This document shows, in pieces, positions 44,930 through 53,932 of a DNA stretch of 64,000 nt (the stretch's first letter is position 1; each line of letters opens with the position of its first letter). The stretch is from positions 930,001 through 994,000 of the forward strand of contig NZ_CP079216.1 in NCBI RefSeq assembly GCF_019316905.1. Reading direction: 5' to 3'. Position numbers and translations under genes: made by a program. The notes under the pieces are model-generated. The model made no database searches. It was given only the letters and a program-made list of their open reading frames with translations, and had not been told where the DNA came from. The DNA comes from Tessaracoccus palaemonis (GTDB taxonomy: Bacteria; Actinomycetota; Actinomycetes; Propionibacteriales; Propionibacteriaceae).

Positions 44930-45697
44930 ATGACTAACGCGCCTCAGCAGCCCCCCGCGGGATGGTATCCGGACCCTGCCGGGACGGATGCGGAACGCTT
45001 CTGGGACGGCGTCGCCTGGTCGCAGGCAACGCGTGACCGGTACGAGGAGCAGCCGCCCGCCCCGCCTCAGCCGGGTTACGGCCAGCAGACCTACGGCCAG
45101 CAGGGCTGGGGGCCGCAGGGTTTCGGCCAGCAGAATCAGGGCTACGGCTACGCGACACAGCAGCCCTCGCCGTACGCGGTTGCGGCCCTGCCGCGCGTCG
45201 CGGGCTTCGGCTGGCGCCTCCTCGGATTCGTGCTCGACAACATCCTGATCAACATCGTGGTGAGCTTCATCGCGAGCGCTGTGGGGGTGAACTCCATGCT
45301 CTCGGGGGCCACCGACCGGTGGGCCCGTGAGTTCGTCCTCTACTCCGAGGGCCCTGCGACGGGCCCGCTGCCGATGCCGGACAACGAGTTCTGGCTGGCG
45401 ATCCTGTACTCGGCGCTGCTGACGCTGGTCATCTACGGCATCTACCGCACGGCGATGCTCGGCACGCTCGGCGCGACGCTCGGTCAGGCGGCCCTCGGGC
45501 TGCGCACGGTGCGGCTGGGCGACGACCAGGCGGGGAAGCTCAGCTGGGGCACCGCCATCCTGCGCGGGTTCCTCGGCGCCTTCATCTACGGCATCGGGAT
45601 CCTGACCATCGTCACGGGCATCTGCGCACTCGCGTCCCGCAACAAGCAGACCCTCTCCGACATGGCGTCGAAGACGCAGGTCCTCAAGGTCCGCTGA
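44930..45697 (+). CDS. RDD family membrane protein with DUF2510 motif
   Basis: A 255-residue protein. Residues 8-35 form the DUF2510 motif (PPAGWYPDPAG...RFWDGVAW), followed by a Gln/Gly/Tyr-rich linker and an RDD domain at about 85-250 with three or four membrane segments (GFGWRLLGFVLDNI start, ATLGQAALGLRTVRL block). RDD proteins may act in ion or solute transport; the role is not settled. It is divergent from the kinase and sits 7 nt before malQ. Confidence 0.82.
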   Translation: MTNAPQQPPAGWYPDPAGTDAERFWDGVAWSQATRDRYEEQPPAPPQPGYGQQTYGQQGWGPQGFGQQNQGYGYATQQPSPYAVAALPRVAGFGWRLLGFVLDNILINIVVSFIASAVGVNSMLSGATDRWAREFVLYSEGPATGPLPMPDNEFWLAILYSALLTLVIYGIYRTAMLGTLGATLGQAALGLRTVRLGDDQAGKLSWGTAILRGFLGAFIYGIGILTIVTGICALASRNKQTLSDMASKTQVLKVR

Positions 45698-45704
45698 GCG
45701 CGAG

Positions 45705-47861
45705 ATGACTGACCTGAGCCCCGGCCTGCAGCGCCTGGCCGACCACTTCGGGATCGCCCGTGAGTTCTGGGACTGGAAGGGTCGCCACGTCGACATCCCC
45801 GTGAGCACGCTCGTCGAGGTGCTCGCGGCCTTCGACATCGACGCGAGCACCCCGCAGGCGGCCGACGACGCCTGGCAGCGCGTGGTCGACGACTCCTGGC
45901 GCCGCGTCCTGCCGCCCTGCACCGTCGCGGAGGAGGGCCACGGCATCCACGTCGACGTGCACGTGCCGGCCGGGTCCGGCCTCGAGGTGCATGTCGTGCT
46001 GGAGAGCGGCGAGACCCGGCCAGCATGGCAGAGCGACAACGACACCGGTGACCGCGTCGTCGACGGCGAGGCGATCGGCGAGGCCACGTTCTGGCTCGGC
46101 TCCGACCTGCCCACCGGCTACCACCACGTCGTCGCCACGACCGCCACCGGCGTCCACCGGGCCTCCGTCATCGTGACCCCCGGGTTCGTGGGCTTCCCTC
46201 CCGCGATGCGCGACCAGCGCATCTGGGGCTACGGCACCCAGCTGTACTCCGTGGCGTCGCGCTCCTCGTGGGGCATCGGCGACCTGGCGGACCTCGCGGA
46301 CCTCATCAGCTGGTCCGGCACCCGCCAGTTCGCCGGCTACGTGCTGATCAACCCGCTGCACGCCGCAGAGACGGTGACCCCGCTCGAGCCGTCGCCGTAC
46401 CTGCCGGCCAGCCGCCGCTTCATCAACCCGATCTACATCCGGCCCGAGGCCATCGACGAGTACGCCACGCTGGGTCGCGGCGCCCGGCAGCAGGTCAAGG
46501 CGCTGCGCAAGCGGGCGGCCGCGCTCGGCCGCGAGTCCGGCATCGTCGAGCGCAACGGCATCTGGCCGCTGAAGCTGGAGGCGCTGCGCCTGATTCACGC
46601 CGAGGGCATGCGCGCCGCCCGCCGCATCGCCTACGACGACTTCCGCCGCCGCGAGGGCGTCGGGCTGCGCAACTTCGCGACCTGGAGTGCGCTGTGCGAG
46701 CAGCACGGCCAGCGCTGGCGCGAGTGGCCCGAGGAGCTGCAGCGGCCGAGCTCGCCCGCCGTGGTCGAGTTCGCAGAGGACAACGCCGAGGAGATCGACT
46801 TCTTCGAGTGGCTGCAGTGGGTCGCCCAGACGCAGATCTCCGCCGCGCAGGCGGTCGCCGCCGAGGTCGGCATGCCCGTCGGCATCGTGACCGACCTCGC
46901 CGTCGGCATCAACCGCGAGGGCGCCGAGACCTGGATGATGCCAGACGTCTTCGCGAACAGCATGAGCGTCGGCGCACCTCCCGACCAGTACAACCAGGCG
47001 GGCCAGGACTGGGGCCAGCCGCCGTGGCGCCCCGACCGGCTCGCCGAACTGGCCTACGCGCCCTTCCGGGCGATGGTCTCCGCCGCGCTGCGCCGCGTCG
47101 GCGGCCTGCGCGTGGATCACATCATCGGCCTGTTCCGCCTGTGGTGGGTGCCGCGCGGCGGCGGCCCGACGCAGGGGACCTACGTCCGCAACAACCACGA
47201 GGCGCTGGTCGGCATCCTCGCGCTGGAGGCCCAGCGCGCCCAGGCCCTGGTCGTCGGAGAGGACCTCGGCACCGTCGAGCCGTGGGTCCGCGACTACCTC
47301 GCACGCCGCGGCATCCTCGGCACCTCCGTGCTGTGGTTCGAGGCGGGGCAGCAGGGCGAGCCGCTCGACGCGCAGTGGTGGCGCGAATACTGCATGGCCT
47401 CGGTCACGACACACGATCTTCCCCCGACGCTCGGCTACCTCGACGGCGAGCACGTCCGCATCCGCGACGACCTGGGGCTGCTGACGGAGCCGCTCGACGA
47501 CGAGCTGCGCGTCGCCGGGCGGGAGCGCGCCGCCTGGCTGGGCAAGCTCGTCGACTCACGTGTGCTCGCGCCCGACAGGGTCGACGACAGCACCGAGGTG
47601 ATGCTCGCGCTGCACCGCTACCTGCTGCTCACGCCGTCGAAGGTGTTGCTCGCCAACCTCACCGACGCGGTGGGGGAGCGGCGCGCCCAGAACATGCCCG
47701 GCACGGTCGACGAGTACCCCAACTGGCGCGTGCCGCTGCACGACGCCGAGGGGCGCCGCATCGAACTGGAGGACGTGTTCTCCGCCCGGCTGCCCCAGAG
47801 GCTCGCCGCCGTGATGAACGGGCTACCCGAGCAGCCGGCGTCGCGGTGGGAGCGCCGCTGA
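45705..47861 (+). CDS. malQ: 4-alpha-glucanotransferase
   Basis: A 718-residue GH77 amylomaltase that moves alpha-1,4-glucan segments in maltose/glycogen metabolism. Characteristic blocks are the LINPLHAAE strand region, YLPASRRFINPIYIRPE, VGAPPDQYNQAGQDWGQPPW, LRVDHIIGLFRLW with the catalytic Asp, VVGEDLGTVEPWVRDYL with the general acid, and VTTHDLPPTLGYL with the His and Asp of the site. The N-terminal extension is the one seen in actinobacterial and gammaproteobacterial MalQ. It follows the RDD gene closely. Confidence 0.95.
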   Translation: MTDLSPGLQRLADHFGIAREFWDWKGRHVDIPVSTLVEVLAAFDIDASTPQAADDAWQRVVDDSWRRVLPPCTVAEEGHGIHVDVHVPAGSGLEVHVVLESGETRPAWQSDNDTGDRVVDGEAIGEATFWLGSDLPTGYHHVVATTATGVHRASVIVTPGFVGFPPAMRDQRIWGYGTQLYSVASRSSWGIGDLADLADLISWSGTRQFAGYVLINPLHAAETVTPLEPSPYLPASRRFINPIYIRPEAIDEYATLGRGARQQVKALRKRAAALGRESGIVERNGIWPLKLEALRLIHAEGMRAARRIAYDDFRRREGVGLRNFATWSALCEQHGQRWREWPEELQRPSSPAVVEFAEDNAEEIDFFEWLQWVAQTQISAAQAVAAEVGMPVGIVTDLAVGINREGAETWMMPDVFANSMSVGAPPDQYNQAGQDWGQPPWRPDRLAELAYAPFRAMVSAALRRVGGLRVDHIIGLFRLWWVPRGGGPTQGTYVRNNHEALVGILALEAQRAQALVVGEDLGTVEPWVRDYLARRGILGTSVLWFEAGQQGEPLDAQWWREYCMASVTTHDLPPTLGYLDGEHVRIRDDLGLLTEPLDDELRVAGRERAAWLGKLVDSRVLAPDRVDDSTEVMLALHRYLLLTPSKVLLANLTDAVGERRAQNMPGTVDEYPNWRVPLHDAEGRRIELEDVFSARLPQRLAAVMNGLPEQPASRWERR

Positions 47862-47864
47862 CGC

Positions 47865-49217
47865 TCAGAGGTTCGTGACCACCGGCGCCGCCTGGTACGG
47901 GTTGGTGGTCTCGGCCCCGGCCGCGTCCAGGATGATCGTCTCGATCGCCGGCTCGCCGCGGGAGATGCGGCGGGCCGCGAGCGGCAGCTCCGCCAGCGAC
48001 TCGGCGTGCCGCACCCGCGCGTCGTCCAGCGTCGCGGTGTAGACCAGGTCGCCCCCGCGGTAGACGGGCACGAGCAGGTCGCGGTCGTCGCCGTCGTTGA
48101 CGGGAGCGGCGCCCAGCCCGATGATCTCCGCCTCAGCCCGGCCGTCGGCGCCCCGCCGGCGCATCGCGAACTTGCGGCCGCCCAGCGTGTTCTTGCCCTT
48201 GGACTTCTTCCCGACCGGCACCATCTCGGCGCCCGGCTCGTCGGAGGCGGCGCGGGCCACCAGCTTGTAGACGAAGCCGCAGGTCGGGTGCCCGGACCCG
48301 GTCACGAGCGACGTGCCCACGCCGTAGCCGTCGACGGGGGCGCCCTGCAGCATCGCGATCTGCCACTCGTCGAGGTCCGAGGTCACCATGATCCGGGTCC
48401 GCGTCGCGCCGAGGTCGTCGAGCAGGTCGCGCGCCTGACGTGCGGTGATGGCGAGGTCGCCGGAGTCGAGCCGGATCGCGCCGAGCCGGCCGTCGGTCAG
48501 CCGGACGGCGGTGCGGATGGCCGTCTCGACGTCGTAGGTGTCGACCAGCAGGGTGGTGTCGTTGCCCAGCGCCTCAAGCTGGGCTGCGAACGCCTCCTCC
48601 TCGGAGTCGAACAGCAGAGTGAAGGAGTGGGCGGCGGTGCCGATGGTCGGGATGCCGTAGCGGCGACCCGCCTCGAGGTTGGAGGTGGACCCGAAGCCGG
48701 CGAGGTATGAGGCGCGGGCGGCGGCGACGGCGGCGTCCTCGTGCGTGCGGCGTGACCCCATCTCGGCGCAGGAGCGGCTGCCCGCCATCGCCGTCATGCG
48801 CGACGCGGCCGCCGCGATGGCGGAGTCGTGGTTGTAGACGCTGAGCAGGACCGTCTCGAGGATGCATGCCTCGGCGAAGGTGCCCTCGACCGAGAGGACG
48901 GGGGAGCCGGGGAAGTAGACCTCCCCCTCGGGATAGCCCCAGATGTCGCCGGTGAAGCGGTAGCCGGCGAGCCAGTGCGCCAGGTCGTCGTCGATGACCC
49001 CGCCCGAGCGCAGGAAGCCCAGCTCCTCGTCGCCGAAAGTGAACCTCTCGATCTCCTCGATCACCCGGCCGAGCCCGGCGACCACGCCGTAGCGGCGACC
49101 CTCCGGGAGACGTCGGGTGAACAGGTCGAACAGGCTGCGGCGCCCGGCGGTGCCCGCCTTGCGCGCGGCCTGCACCATCGTCAGCTCGTAGTGGTCCGTC
49201 AGCAGTGCCGAAGTCAT
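47865..49217 (-). CDS. pncB: Nicotinate phosphoribosyltransferase
   Basis: A 450-residue enzyme that joins nicotinate to PRPP in NAD salvage. TDHYELTM at the N terminus, the GSRRTHEDAAVAAARASYLAGFGSTSN block (phosphohistidine region), DTYDVETAI and the IRLDSGDLA phosphoribose site are present, and the C-terminal GKNTLGGRK/R motif follows. ATG 49217 begins at the conserved start and has TACTGT 7 nt upstream. It faces malQ and is divergent from clpS. Confidence 0.93.
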   Translation of the reverse strand: MTSALLTDHYELTMVQAARKAGTAGRRSLFDLFTRRLPEGRRYGVVAGLGRVIEEIERFTFGDEELGFLRSGGVIDDDLAHWLAGYRFTGDIWGYPEGEVYFPGSPVLSVEGTFAEACILETVLLSVYNHDSAIAAAASRMTAMAGSRSCAEMGSRRTHEDAAVAAARASYLAGFGSTSNLEAGRRYGIPTIGTAAHSFTLLFDSEEEAFAAQLEALGNDTTLLVDTYDVETAIRTAVRLTDGRLGAIRLDSGDLAITARQARDLLDDLGATRTRIMVTSDLDEWQIAMLQGAPVDGYGVGTSLVTGSGHPTCGFVYKLVARAASDEPGAEMVPVGKKSKGKNTLGGRKFAMRRRGADGRAEAEIIGLGAAPVNDGDDRDLLVPVYRGGDLVYTATLDDARVRHAESLAELPLAARRISRGEPAIETIILDAAGAETTNPYQAAPVVTNL

Positions 49218-49224
49218 GCCGACG

Positions 49225-49278
49225 ACAGTAGTCCGTCCACAGGAATCGATCACGGTGTTTGCCCCGAGCGGGCAGAGT
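49225..49278. promoter_or_regulatory. Divergent leaderless promoters of pncB and clpS
   Basis: TACTGT on the minus strand (49225-49230) ends 7 nt before ATG 49217; CAGAGT on the plus strand (49273-49278) ends 7 nt before ATG 49286. Confidence 0.4.
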
Positions 49279-49285
49279 AGGGGGC

Positions 49286-49579
49286 ATGACCGCAGTACCT
49301 TCCTCCGGCGCCGAGGTCGTCGAACGCCCCCAGGAGGCCCCGCACGAGGTCCGAGCCTGGGTGACCATCGTGTGGGACGACCCCGTCAACCTGATGAGCT
49401 ACGTCACCTACGTGTTCCAGGAGTACTTCAGGTACCCGCGGACGAAGGCGGAGAAGCTGATGCTGCGGGTCCACCAGGAGGGAAAGGCGGTCGTGTCGAC
49501 CGGCAACCGCGAGGAGATGGAGCGCGACGTGCTCGCGATGCAGGGCTACAACCTCTGGGCCACCATGGAGCCGGCATGA
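49286..49579 (+). CDS. clpS: ATP-dependent Clp protease adaptor ClpS
   Basis: A 97-residue adaptor that delivers N-degron substrates to the Clp protease. The [21 protein letters not shown] motif and the following [15 protein letters not shown] block include the residues of the N-degron pocket and the AAA-ATPase contact. A short disordered N terminus precedes it. The stop overlaps the start of the DUF2017 gene (ATGA). Confidence 0.94.
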   Translation: MTAVPSSGAEVVERPQEAPHEVRAWVTIVWDDPVNLMSYVTYVFQEYFRYPRTKAEKLMLRVHQEGKAVVSTGNREEMERDVLAMQGYNLWATMEPA

Positions 49580-50160
49580 CGCTCGGCGACGACCAGCTGG
49601 TCTGGGCCTTCGACGGGCGCGACGGCCGCGACGGCGGGCTGCGGGCGATGCTCGGGTTCTACCTCGAGCACCTTTCCGCGCTGCTGCCGCCGCCCAGCGA
49701 CGACCCGTTCGAGCAGATCGTCGCCGATCTGGCCGACGACCCCACCAACCGCATGCTCGCCGACCCCCGCCTGGCCCGGCTCTACCCGCCGGCCACCGAC
49801 CAGGAACAGGACGCCGACGAGTTCTGGCGCGGTTCCATCCACGACCAGACGCGGATCAGGATCGCCGCGGCAGAGAAGGTCACGGCTGCCCTGGACGAGT
49901 GGGTCGGGTTCGTGCCGGTCAGCCTCGCCGAGGTCGACGACTGGGCGCGGACCCTGGGTGCGCTCAGGCTCTTCTGGTACGCCGAGCTCGCCGGCACCGA
50001 GCGGCTCGCGGAGCCCGTCGCGGCCGTCGTCCGCGACAATCCCGGCCTGCACGACCTCATCGAGTGGCTCGGATACCTGCTGGAGGACCTGCTCGAGATG
50101 CGCGGGGCCTGCCTGTCGGCGGGCCACGGGCTCGATCCGGAGCAGTTCGACCGCGCGTAG
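49576..50160 (+). CDS. DUF2017 family protein
   Basis: A 194-residue, mainly helical acidic protein of a family restricted to actinobacteria and regularly found directly after clpS, here with a 4-nt overlap. No catalytic motif is visible. Coupling suggests a role related to ClpS-mediated proteolysis, but this is inference. Confidence 0.85.
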   Translation: MTLGDDQLVWAFDGRDGRDGGLRAMLGFYLEHLSALLPPPSDDPFEQIVADLADDPTNRMLADPRLARLYPPATDQEQDADEFWRGSIHDQTRIRIAAAEKVTAALDEWVGFVPVSLAEVDDWARTLGALRLFWYAELAGTERLAEPVAAVVRDNPGLHDLIEWLGYLLEDLLEMRGACLSAGHGLDPEQFDRA

Positions 50161-50163
50161 GAT
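50158..50163 (+). promoter_or_regulatory. Possible -10 element of murI
   Basis: TAGGAT lies 8 nt before GTG 50172 and begins with the TAG stop of the DUF2017 gene; murI may also be read through from clpS. Confidence 0.3.
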
Positions 50164-50171
50164 GACGCGTT

Positions 50172-50993
50172 GTGAATGATGCGATCGACCGGCCCATCGG
50201 AGTCTTCGACTCCGGATTCGGCGGACTCACCGTCCTGAGGTCGCTGGTGGAGCAGCTCCCCAACGAGGACTTCATCTATCTGGGCGACACCGCCCGGGCG
50301 CCCTACGGCCCGCGGTCCATCGCCCAGGTGCGCGAGTTCGCCCTCGAGGGACTCGACCACCTGATGGAACGCGACGTCAAGGCCCTGGTCATCGCATGCA
50401 ACTCCGCCTCGTCGGCCGTGCTGCGCGACGCACGCGAACGCTACGACGTGCCCGTCACCGAGGTGATCCTGCCCGCCGCCAGCCGCGCCATCGCCGCGAC
50501 CCGCAACGGCCGCATCGGCGTCGTTGCCACCGAGTCGACCATCAACTCCGCCTCCTACGACGACGCCTTCGCCGTCGCCGACATCCTGCTCACCACGCAG
50601 GCGTGCCCCCGCTTCGTCGAGTTCGTCGAGGCCGGCATCACCGGAGGCGACGAGCTGCTCGCGGTTGCGGAGGAGTACCTGGCGCCCATCAAGAAGGCCC
50701 AGTGCGACACGCTCATCCTCGGCTGCACGCACTACCCGCTGCTGGCCGGTGTCATCGGCTATGTGCTGGGCAACGGGGTGACGCTGGTGTCGTCGGCCGA
50801 GGCGTGCGCGCAGTCGACCTACTCGCAGCTGACGCAGGCGAACCTGCTGCGGCACCTGCCCCGAGAGGCCAGCCGGGAGTTCCTGACCACCGGAAACGCC
50901 GACGACTTCCAGGGGATCGGGCGTAGATTGGTGGGTGGCTTCCTGACGAACGCCACGAAGGTCACCATCGACAAGGAGAACGCCCATGTGTAA
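50172..50993 (+). CDS. murI: Glutamate racemase
   Basis: A 273-residue racemase producing D-glutamate for peptidoglycan. The two catalytic cysteines are seen in IACNSASS and LGCTHYPLL, and the N-terminal IGVFDSGFGGLTV and YLGDTARAPYG blocks are typical. It starts with GTG and overlaps by 8 nt the start of a small Cys-rich gene. Confidence 0.95.
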   Translation: MNDAIDRPIGVFDSGFGGLTVLRSLVEQLPNEDFIYLGDTARAPYGPRSIAQVREFALEGLDHLMERDVKALVIACNSASSAVLRDARERYDVPVTEVILPAASRAIAATRNGRIGVVATESTINSASYDDAFAVADILLTTQACPRFVEFVEAGITGGDELLAVAEEYLAPIKKAQCDTLILGCTHYPLLAGVIGYVLGNGVTLVSSAEACAQSTYSQLTQANLLRHLPREASREFLTTGNADDFQGIGRRLVGGFLTNATKVTIDKENAHV

Positions 50994-51105
50994 GAGGGTC
51001 ACCTGCGAACGCTGCGGCAAGCCCACCTGGGCCGGCTGCGGGGAGCACATCGAGCAGGCTCTCGAGGGCGTCCCCGCGGATCAGCGCTGCACCTGCCCCC
51101 GCTGA
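50986..51105 (+). CDS. Small Cys-rich, probably zinc-binding protein (39 aa)
   Basis: ATG 50986, inside the last codons of murI, opens a 39-residue frame ending TGA at 51103-51105. An AAGGAG site lies 7 nt upstream. The product has six cysteines, including C-x-x-C at residues 7-10 and C-x-C at 35-37, plus a His at 21, in the arrangement of small hypothetical proteins found in many bacteria that begin MCKRVTC. Function unknown; structural zinc binding is likely. Confidence 0.75.
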   Translation: MCKRVTCERCGKPTWAGCGEHIEQALEGVPADQRCTCPR

Positions 51106-51188
51106 CCGGCACTCTGGTACCGGAGCTTGCCTGCCAGAGCAGTCCCGTACTACGGGTCCACGCGGGCACGCTCTTCCTGTCTCACCTG

Positions 51189-52367
51189 CTACTTGATCGT
51201 CCCTAGCATCGACTCGATGGCTGCGAGTCGTGCGATGTGCAGGGCGCCCTGGATGGCGGCGTCCTCCCCGAGGCCGCTGGGCTGAATCTGGAGTCCTTTG
51301 CGGCTGAATGGGGGAGTGGACTGGTCGATCTGCTCCTGGATGCCTCTCTTGAGGATCTGGGAGGCTGCTGGGCTGCCGGCGTCGACGACGAGCGCTCCCG
51401 GGTTGAAGAACGTGCAGATGTCGGCGAGCGCCCGTCCGGCAACACGGCCGGCGTCCTGGAGGAGGCGGATCGGACCCGGTGTCCCTGCTTCGACCATGAT
51501 CAGCAGGTCCGCGTAGGTGGTTGGCCCGTAGTTGTCCTGGAGCTGGCGCAGCATATTGGGGCCGATCTTCTCCTCCAGGCACCCTCGGGATCCGCAGCTG
51601 CAGATGATCTGGGAGCTGTCGTCGACCCGCATGTGGGCGATCTCCCCGGCGAATCCGCGACTTCCAGAGAAGAGCTCCCCGCCGATCGTCAGGCCGCAGC
51701 CGATTCCCTGACCGCTCAGCTTCACGTAGATTGCCACGGGCTCCCCTGCGGCTGCCCCGTGGCGGGCCTCGCCCAGGGCGCCCAGGTTGGCATCGTTCTC
51801 GACGTGCACAGGAACCCCGAGCTCGCGGGACAGGAGGGACTGGGGATCTTCGTTGAACCATGCGGCAAACCCTCCGGGTTCCGCCTGCCCTGCCGGTGAT
51901 CCGACACCGACGCCATGTTCGTAGGGGACCGGGAGTCCGAAGACGGCCCGGCCAGGCCTGCCGCTCTCAGCCGTACCCGGGAATGCAGCCAACGCTTCTC
52001 GACCGGCGTCGAGAAGGGCTTCCCGGGTCGGGTGACCGCTGACGAGGGTGCGCTGCCGCCACAGGATTGACCGGTCGAACGTGGCAACGGCTCGGTCGAG
52101 TACCCCATGTCCCCAGGTGACGACGACGATGGCGTCCCTCTGGCCGGTGGTCACCAGGGCAGCCCGGGGGCGCCCGAGCCCGTGGCGCTCCGCTGCCGTG
52201 GGCAGTACCTCGGACACCTCACCTGCATCGAGCAGGCGGGCGACAAGCGGGTTGATTGTCGTGACGGAGAGCCCGAGCTCGTCGGCAAGTTCGTTGCGTG
52301 TGATACCCGGGTTGAACCGGACCTGGCCCAGTGCGCGCTGCTCGGCGCGTGTGAGACGTCTTGTCAC
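51189..52367 (-). CDS. ROK-family transcriptional regulator
   Basis: A 392-residue repressor-type ROK protein. Residues 1-70 form a winged helix-turn-helix (NELADELGLSVTTINPLVARL), and the rest is a ROK sugar-kinase-like domain. The ENDAN motif at 190-194 and the zinc site H245, C256, C258, C263 (GEIAH ... CSCGSRGC) are intact. It probably senses a sugar or sugar phosphate. GTG 52367 is preceded by AGGGG 5 nt upstream. It is divergent from the ABC-transporter operon and likely controls it. Confidence 0.9.
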   Translation of the reverse strand: MTRRLTRAEQRALGQVRFNPGITRNELADELGLSVTTINPLVARLLDAGEVSEVLPTAAERHGLGRPRAALVTTGQRDAIVVVTWGHGVLDRAVATFDRSILWRQRTLVSGHPTREALLDAGREALAAFPGTAESGRPGRAVFGLPVPYEHGVGVGSPAGQAEPGGFAAWFNEDPQSLLSRELGVPVHVENDANLGALGEARHGAAAGEPVAIYVKLSGQGIGCGLTIGGELFSGSRGFAGEIAHMRVDDSSQIICSCGSRGCLEEKIGPNMLRQLQDNYGPTTYADLLIMVEAGTPGPIRLLQDAGRVAGRALADICTFFNPGALVVDAGSPAASQILKRGIQEQIDQSTPPFSRKGLQIQPSGLGEDAAIQGALHIARLAAIESMLGTIK

Positions 52368-52390
52368 TCTGACCCCTATTACTAATGATT

Positions 52391-52407
52391 CCGTCTGATA
52401 TAGACGG
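52391..52407. promoter_or_regulatory. Candidate ROK operator (17-bp palindrome)
   Basis: CCGTCT and AGACGG flank a 5-nt AT-rich centre GATAT. It lies between the ROK start and the -35 element of the sugar operon, where a repressor could control both genes. Two weaker palindromes lie closer to the operon start: ACTTC/GAAGT at 52461-52475 and GCTTA/TAAGC at 52483-52498. Confidence 0.5.
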
Positions 52408-52411
52408 GATC

Positions 52412-52440
52412 TTGCGGTACTTACTGCGTAACTTTAGCCT
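52412..52440 (+). promoter_or_regulatory. Promoter of the sugar-transport operon
   Basis: TTGCGG (52412-52417) and TAGCCT (52435-52440) are separated by 17 nt. A leader of about 85 nt follows to ATG 52533, with GAAGGAG as ribosome-binding site. The leader is clearly less GC-rich than the rest of the window. Confidence 0.5.
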
Positions 52441-52532
52441 GTTGGTAGCTGAAACCCCGCACTTCAGAACGAAGTTCGGGACGCTTATCAAGCTAAGCCC
52501 TGGGAAGCCTGGGTTCGATCGAAGGAGATCAC

Positions 52533-53819
52533 ATGCGTACAGCTCGCCGCACCGTTGCGATTGCCGTCTGCCTTGCGCTGACGGGCCTGTCCCTCGCTGG
52601 TTGCTCGTCAGGCTCTGACGAGGCTTCGTCTGACGGGACCATCACACTGAATGTGGGTGTGTTCGGTAGCTTCGGCTACAAGGAGGCCGGCCTCTATGAC
52701 GAGTACATGGCGGACCACCCCAACATCAAGATCGAGGAGTCCTCGCCTCAGAACGAGAGCGACTACTGGAGCGCACTCCAGACCCGCCTCGCGGGCAACA
52801 GCGGCCTGGCCGACATCCAGGGCATCGATGTGGGCCGACTGGCACTGGTCACCCAGGAGCAGGCGGACAAGTTCGTGGACCTCTCCTCCCTGGATGGTGC
52901 CGACGAGTACTTCGGCGAGTTCCTGCCCTGGAAGGTGCAGCTGGCCACGACCGCAGACGGCGCCATTCTGGGCGGCGGCACGGACGTCGGACCCATCGTC
53001 GTCTGCTACAAGCCGGCGATGCTGGAGGCGGCAGGTCTGCCGACCGACCGTGAAGAGGTAGCGGCCCTGTGGGACACCTGGGCCGACTATGTCGACGCGG
53101 GAGATCAGTACATGGCCAACGCGCCTGAGGGCACCTACTGGATGGACAGTGCCGCGGGCTTCGTTCGAGCCGCTTCCGGCGCGACCGGCCAGCGCTTCAG
53201 CGATGCCTCCGGCGAGCTGGTCTGGGACACCAACCCTGCCGTCACGGACGCCTGGGATCTCGCGGTCGACGCCATCGACGGCGGTCAGGTGTCCCCGCTG
53301 ACCCAGTTCACGCCGGACTGGAACAAGTCCTTCACCAGCGACGAGTACGCGACCATGGCGTGCCCGTCCTGGATGCTGACCTACATCAAGGGCCAGGCCG
53401 GCGACTCAGGCATGGGCCAGTGGGACGTCGCAGCGGCGCCGGGCTACCAGAACTACGGCGGCTCATACCTCGCGATTCCGGAGGCCAGCGAGCACCAGGC
53501 GGAGGCATGGGACCTGCTGAAGTTCCTCACCTCGGCAGAGTCCCAGAAGAAGATCTTCGAGAAGGCCGGTAGCTTCCCCTCCAACCAGGGAGCCATCAGC
53601 GCGATCTCCGACTTCCAGGATCCGTTCTTCAACGATGCACCCACGGGCCAGATGTTCACCGAGGTTCTCAACAACATGCCTGAGCAGGTCATCGGCGTCA
53701 ACGACCTCATCGCCGAGTCGGCGATCCTGAACGCGATCAACTCCGTCGCCCAGAACGGAACGGACCCGGCGCAGGCCTGGTCCGACGCGGGGGCGGCCAT
53801 CGACTCGGCCGTTGGCTGA
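52533..53819 (+). CDS. Sugar ABC transporter substrate-binding lipoprotein
   Basis: A 428-residue family 1 extracellular solute-binding protein. The signal peptide ends with the lipobox LAGC (Cys24), so it is lipid-anchored outside. The body has the usual two-lobe pattern with DIQGIDVGRLA near the first hinge and a MACPSWMLTYIKGQ block in the second lobe. It should bind an oligo- or monosaccharide and pass it to the two permeases behind it. First gene of the operon. Confidence 0.92.
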   Translation: MRTARRTVAIAVCLALTGLSLAGCSSGSDEASSDGTITLNVGVFGSFGYKEAGLYDEYMADHPNIKIEESSPQNESDYWSALQTRLAGNSGLADIQGIDVGRLALVTQEQADKFVDLSSLDGADEYFGEFLPWKVQLATTADGAILGGGTDVGPIVVCYKPAMLEAAGLPTDREEVAALWDTWADYVDAGDQYMANAPEGTYWMDSAAGFVRAASGATGQRFSDASGELVWDTNPAVTDAWDLAVDAIDGGQVSPLTQFTPDWNKSFTSDEYATMACPSWMLTYIKGQAGDSGMGQWDVAAAPGYQNYGGSYLAIPEASEHQAEAWDLLKFLTSAESQKKIFEKAGSFPSNQGAISAISDFQDPFFNDAPTGQMFTEVLNNMPEQVIGVNDLIAESAILNAINSVAQNGTDPAQAWSDAGAAIDSAVG

Positions 53820-53837
53820 TCCATCACCACACCACAA

Positions 53838-53891
53838 GGGGCCGAGGCACGGGTGCTTCGGCGACGACGCTCCTCTGAGCGCCTCGGCCCC
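53838..53891 (+). promoter_or_regulatory. Large stem-loop between binding-protein and permease genes
   Basis: GGGGCCGAGGC (53838-53848) and GCCTCGGCCCC (53881-53891) are exact reverse complements, an 11-bp stem with a 32-nt loop. In ABC operons such structures protect the upstream mRNA or partly stop transcription, giving more binding protein than permease. No U-run is seen, so stabilisation or attenuation is favoured over a full terminator. Confidence 0.65.
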
Positions 53892-53932
53892 ATCTCCTGC
53901 CTGCACCCCAGGCACCAATCGAGGAAGCAACG

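Noticed and set aside
51106-51188. An attachment site or tRNA remnant marking the start of the accessory region
   Set aside because: I see only short palindromes (CTCTGG...CCAGAG, CCCGTAcTACGGG) and no tRNA-like fold, direct repeat or integrase gene.
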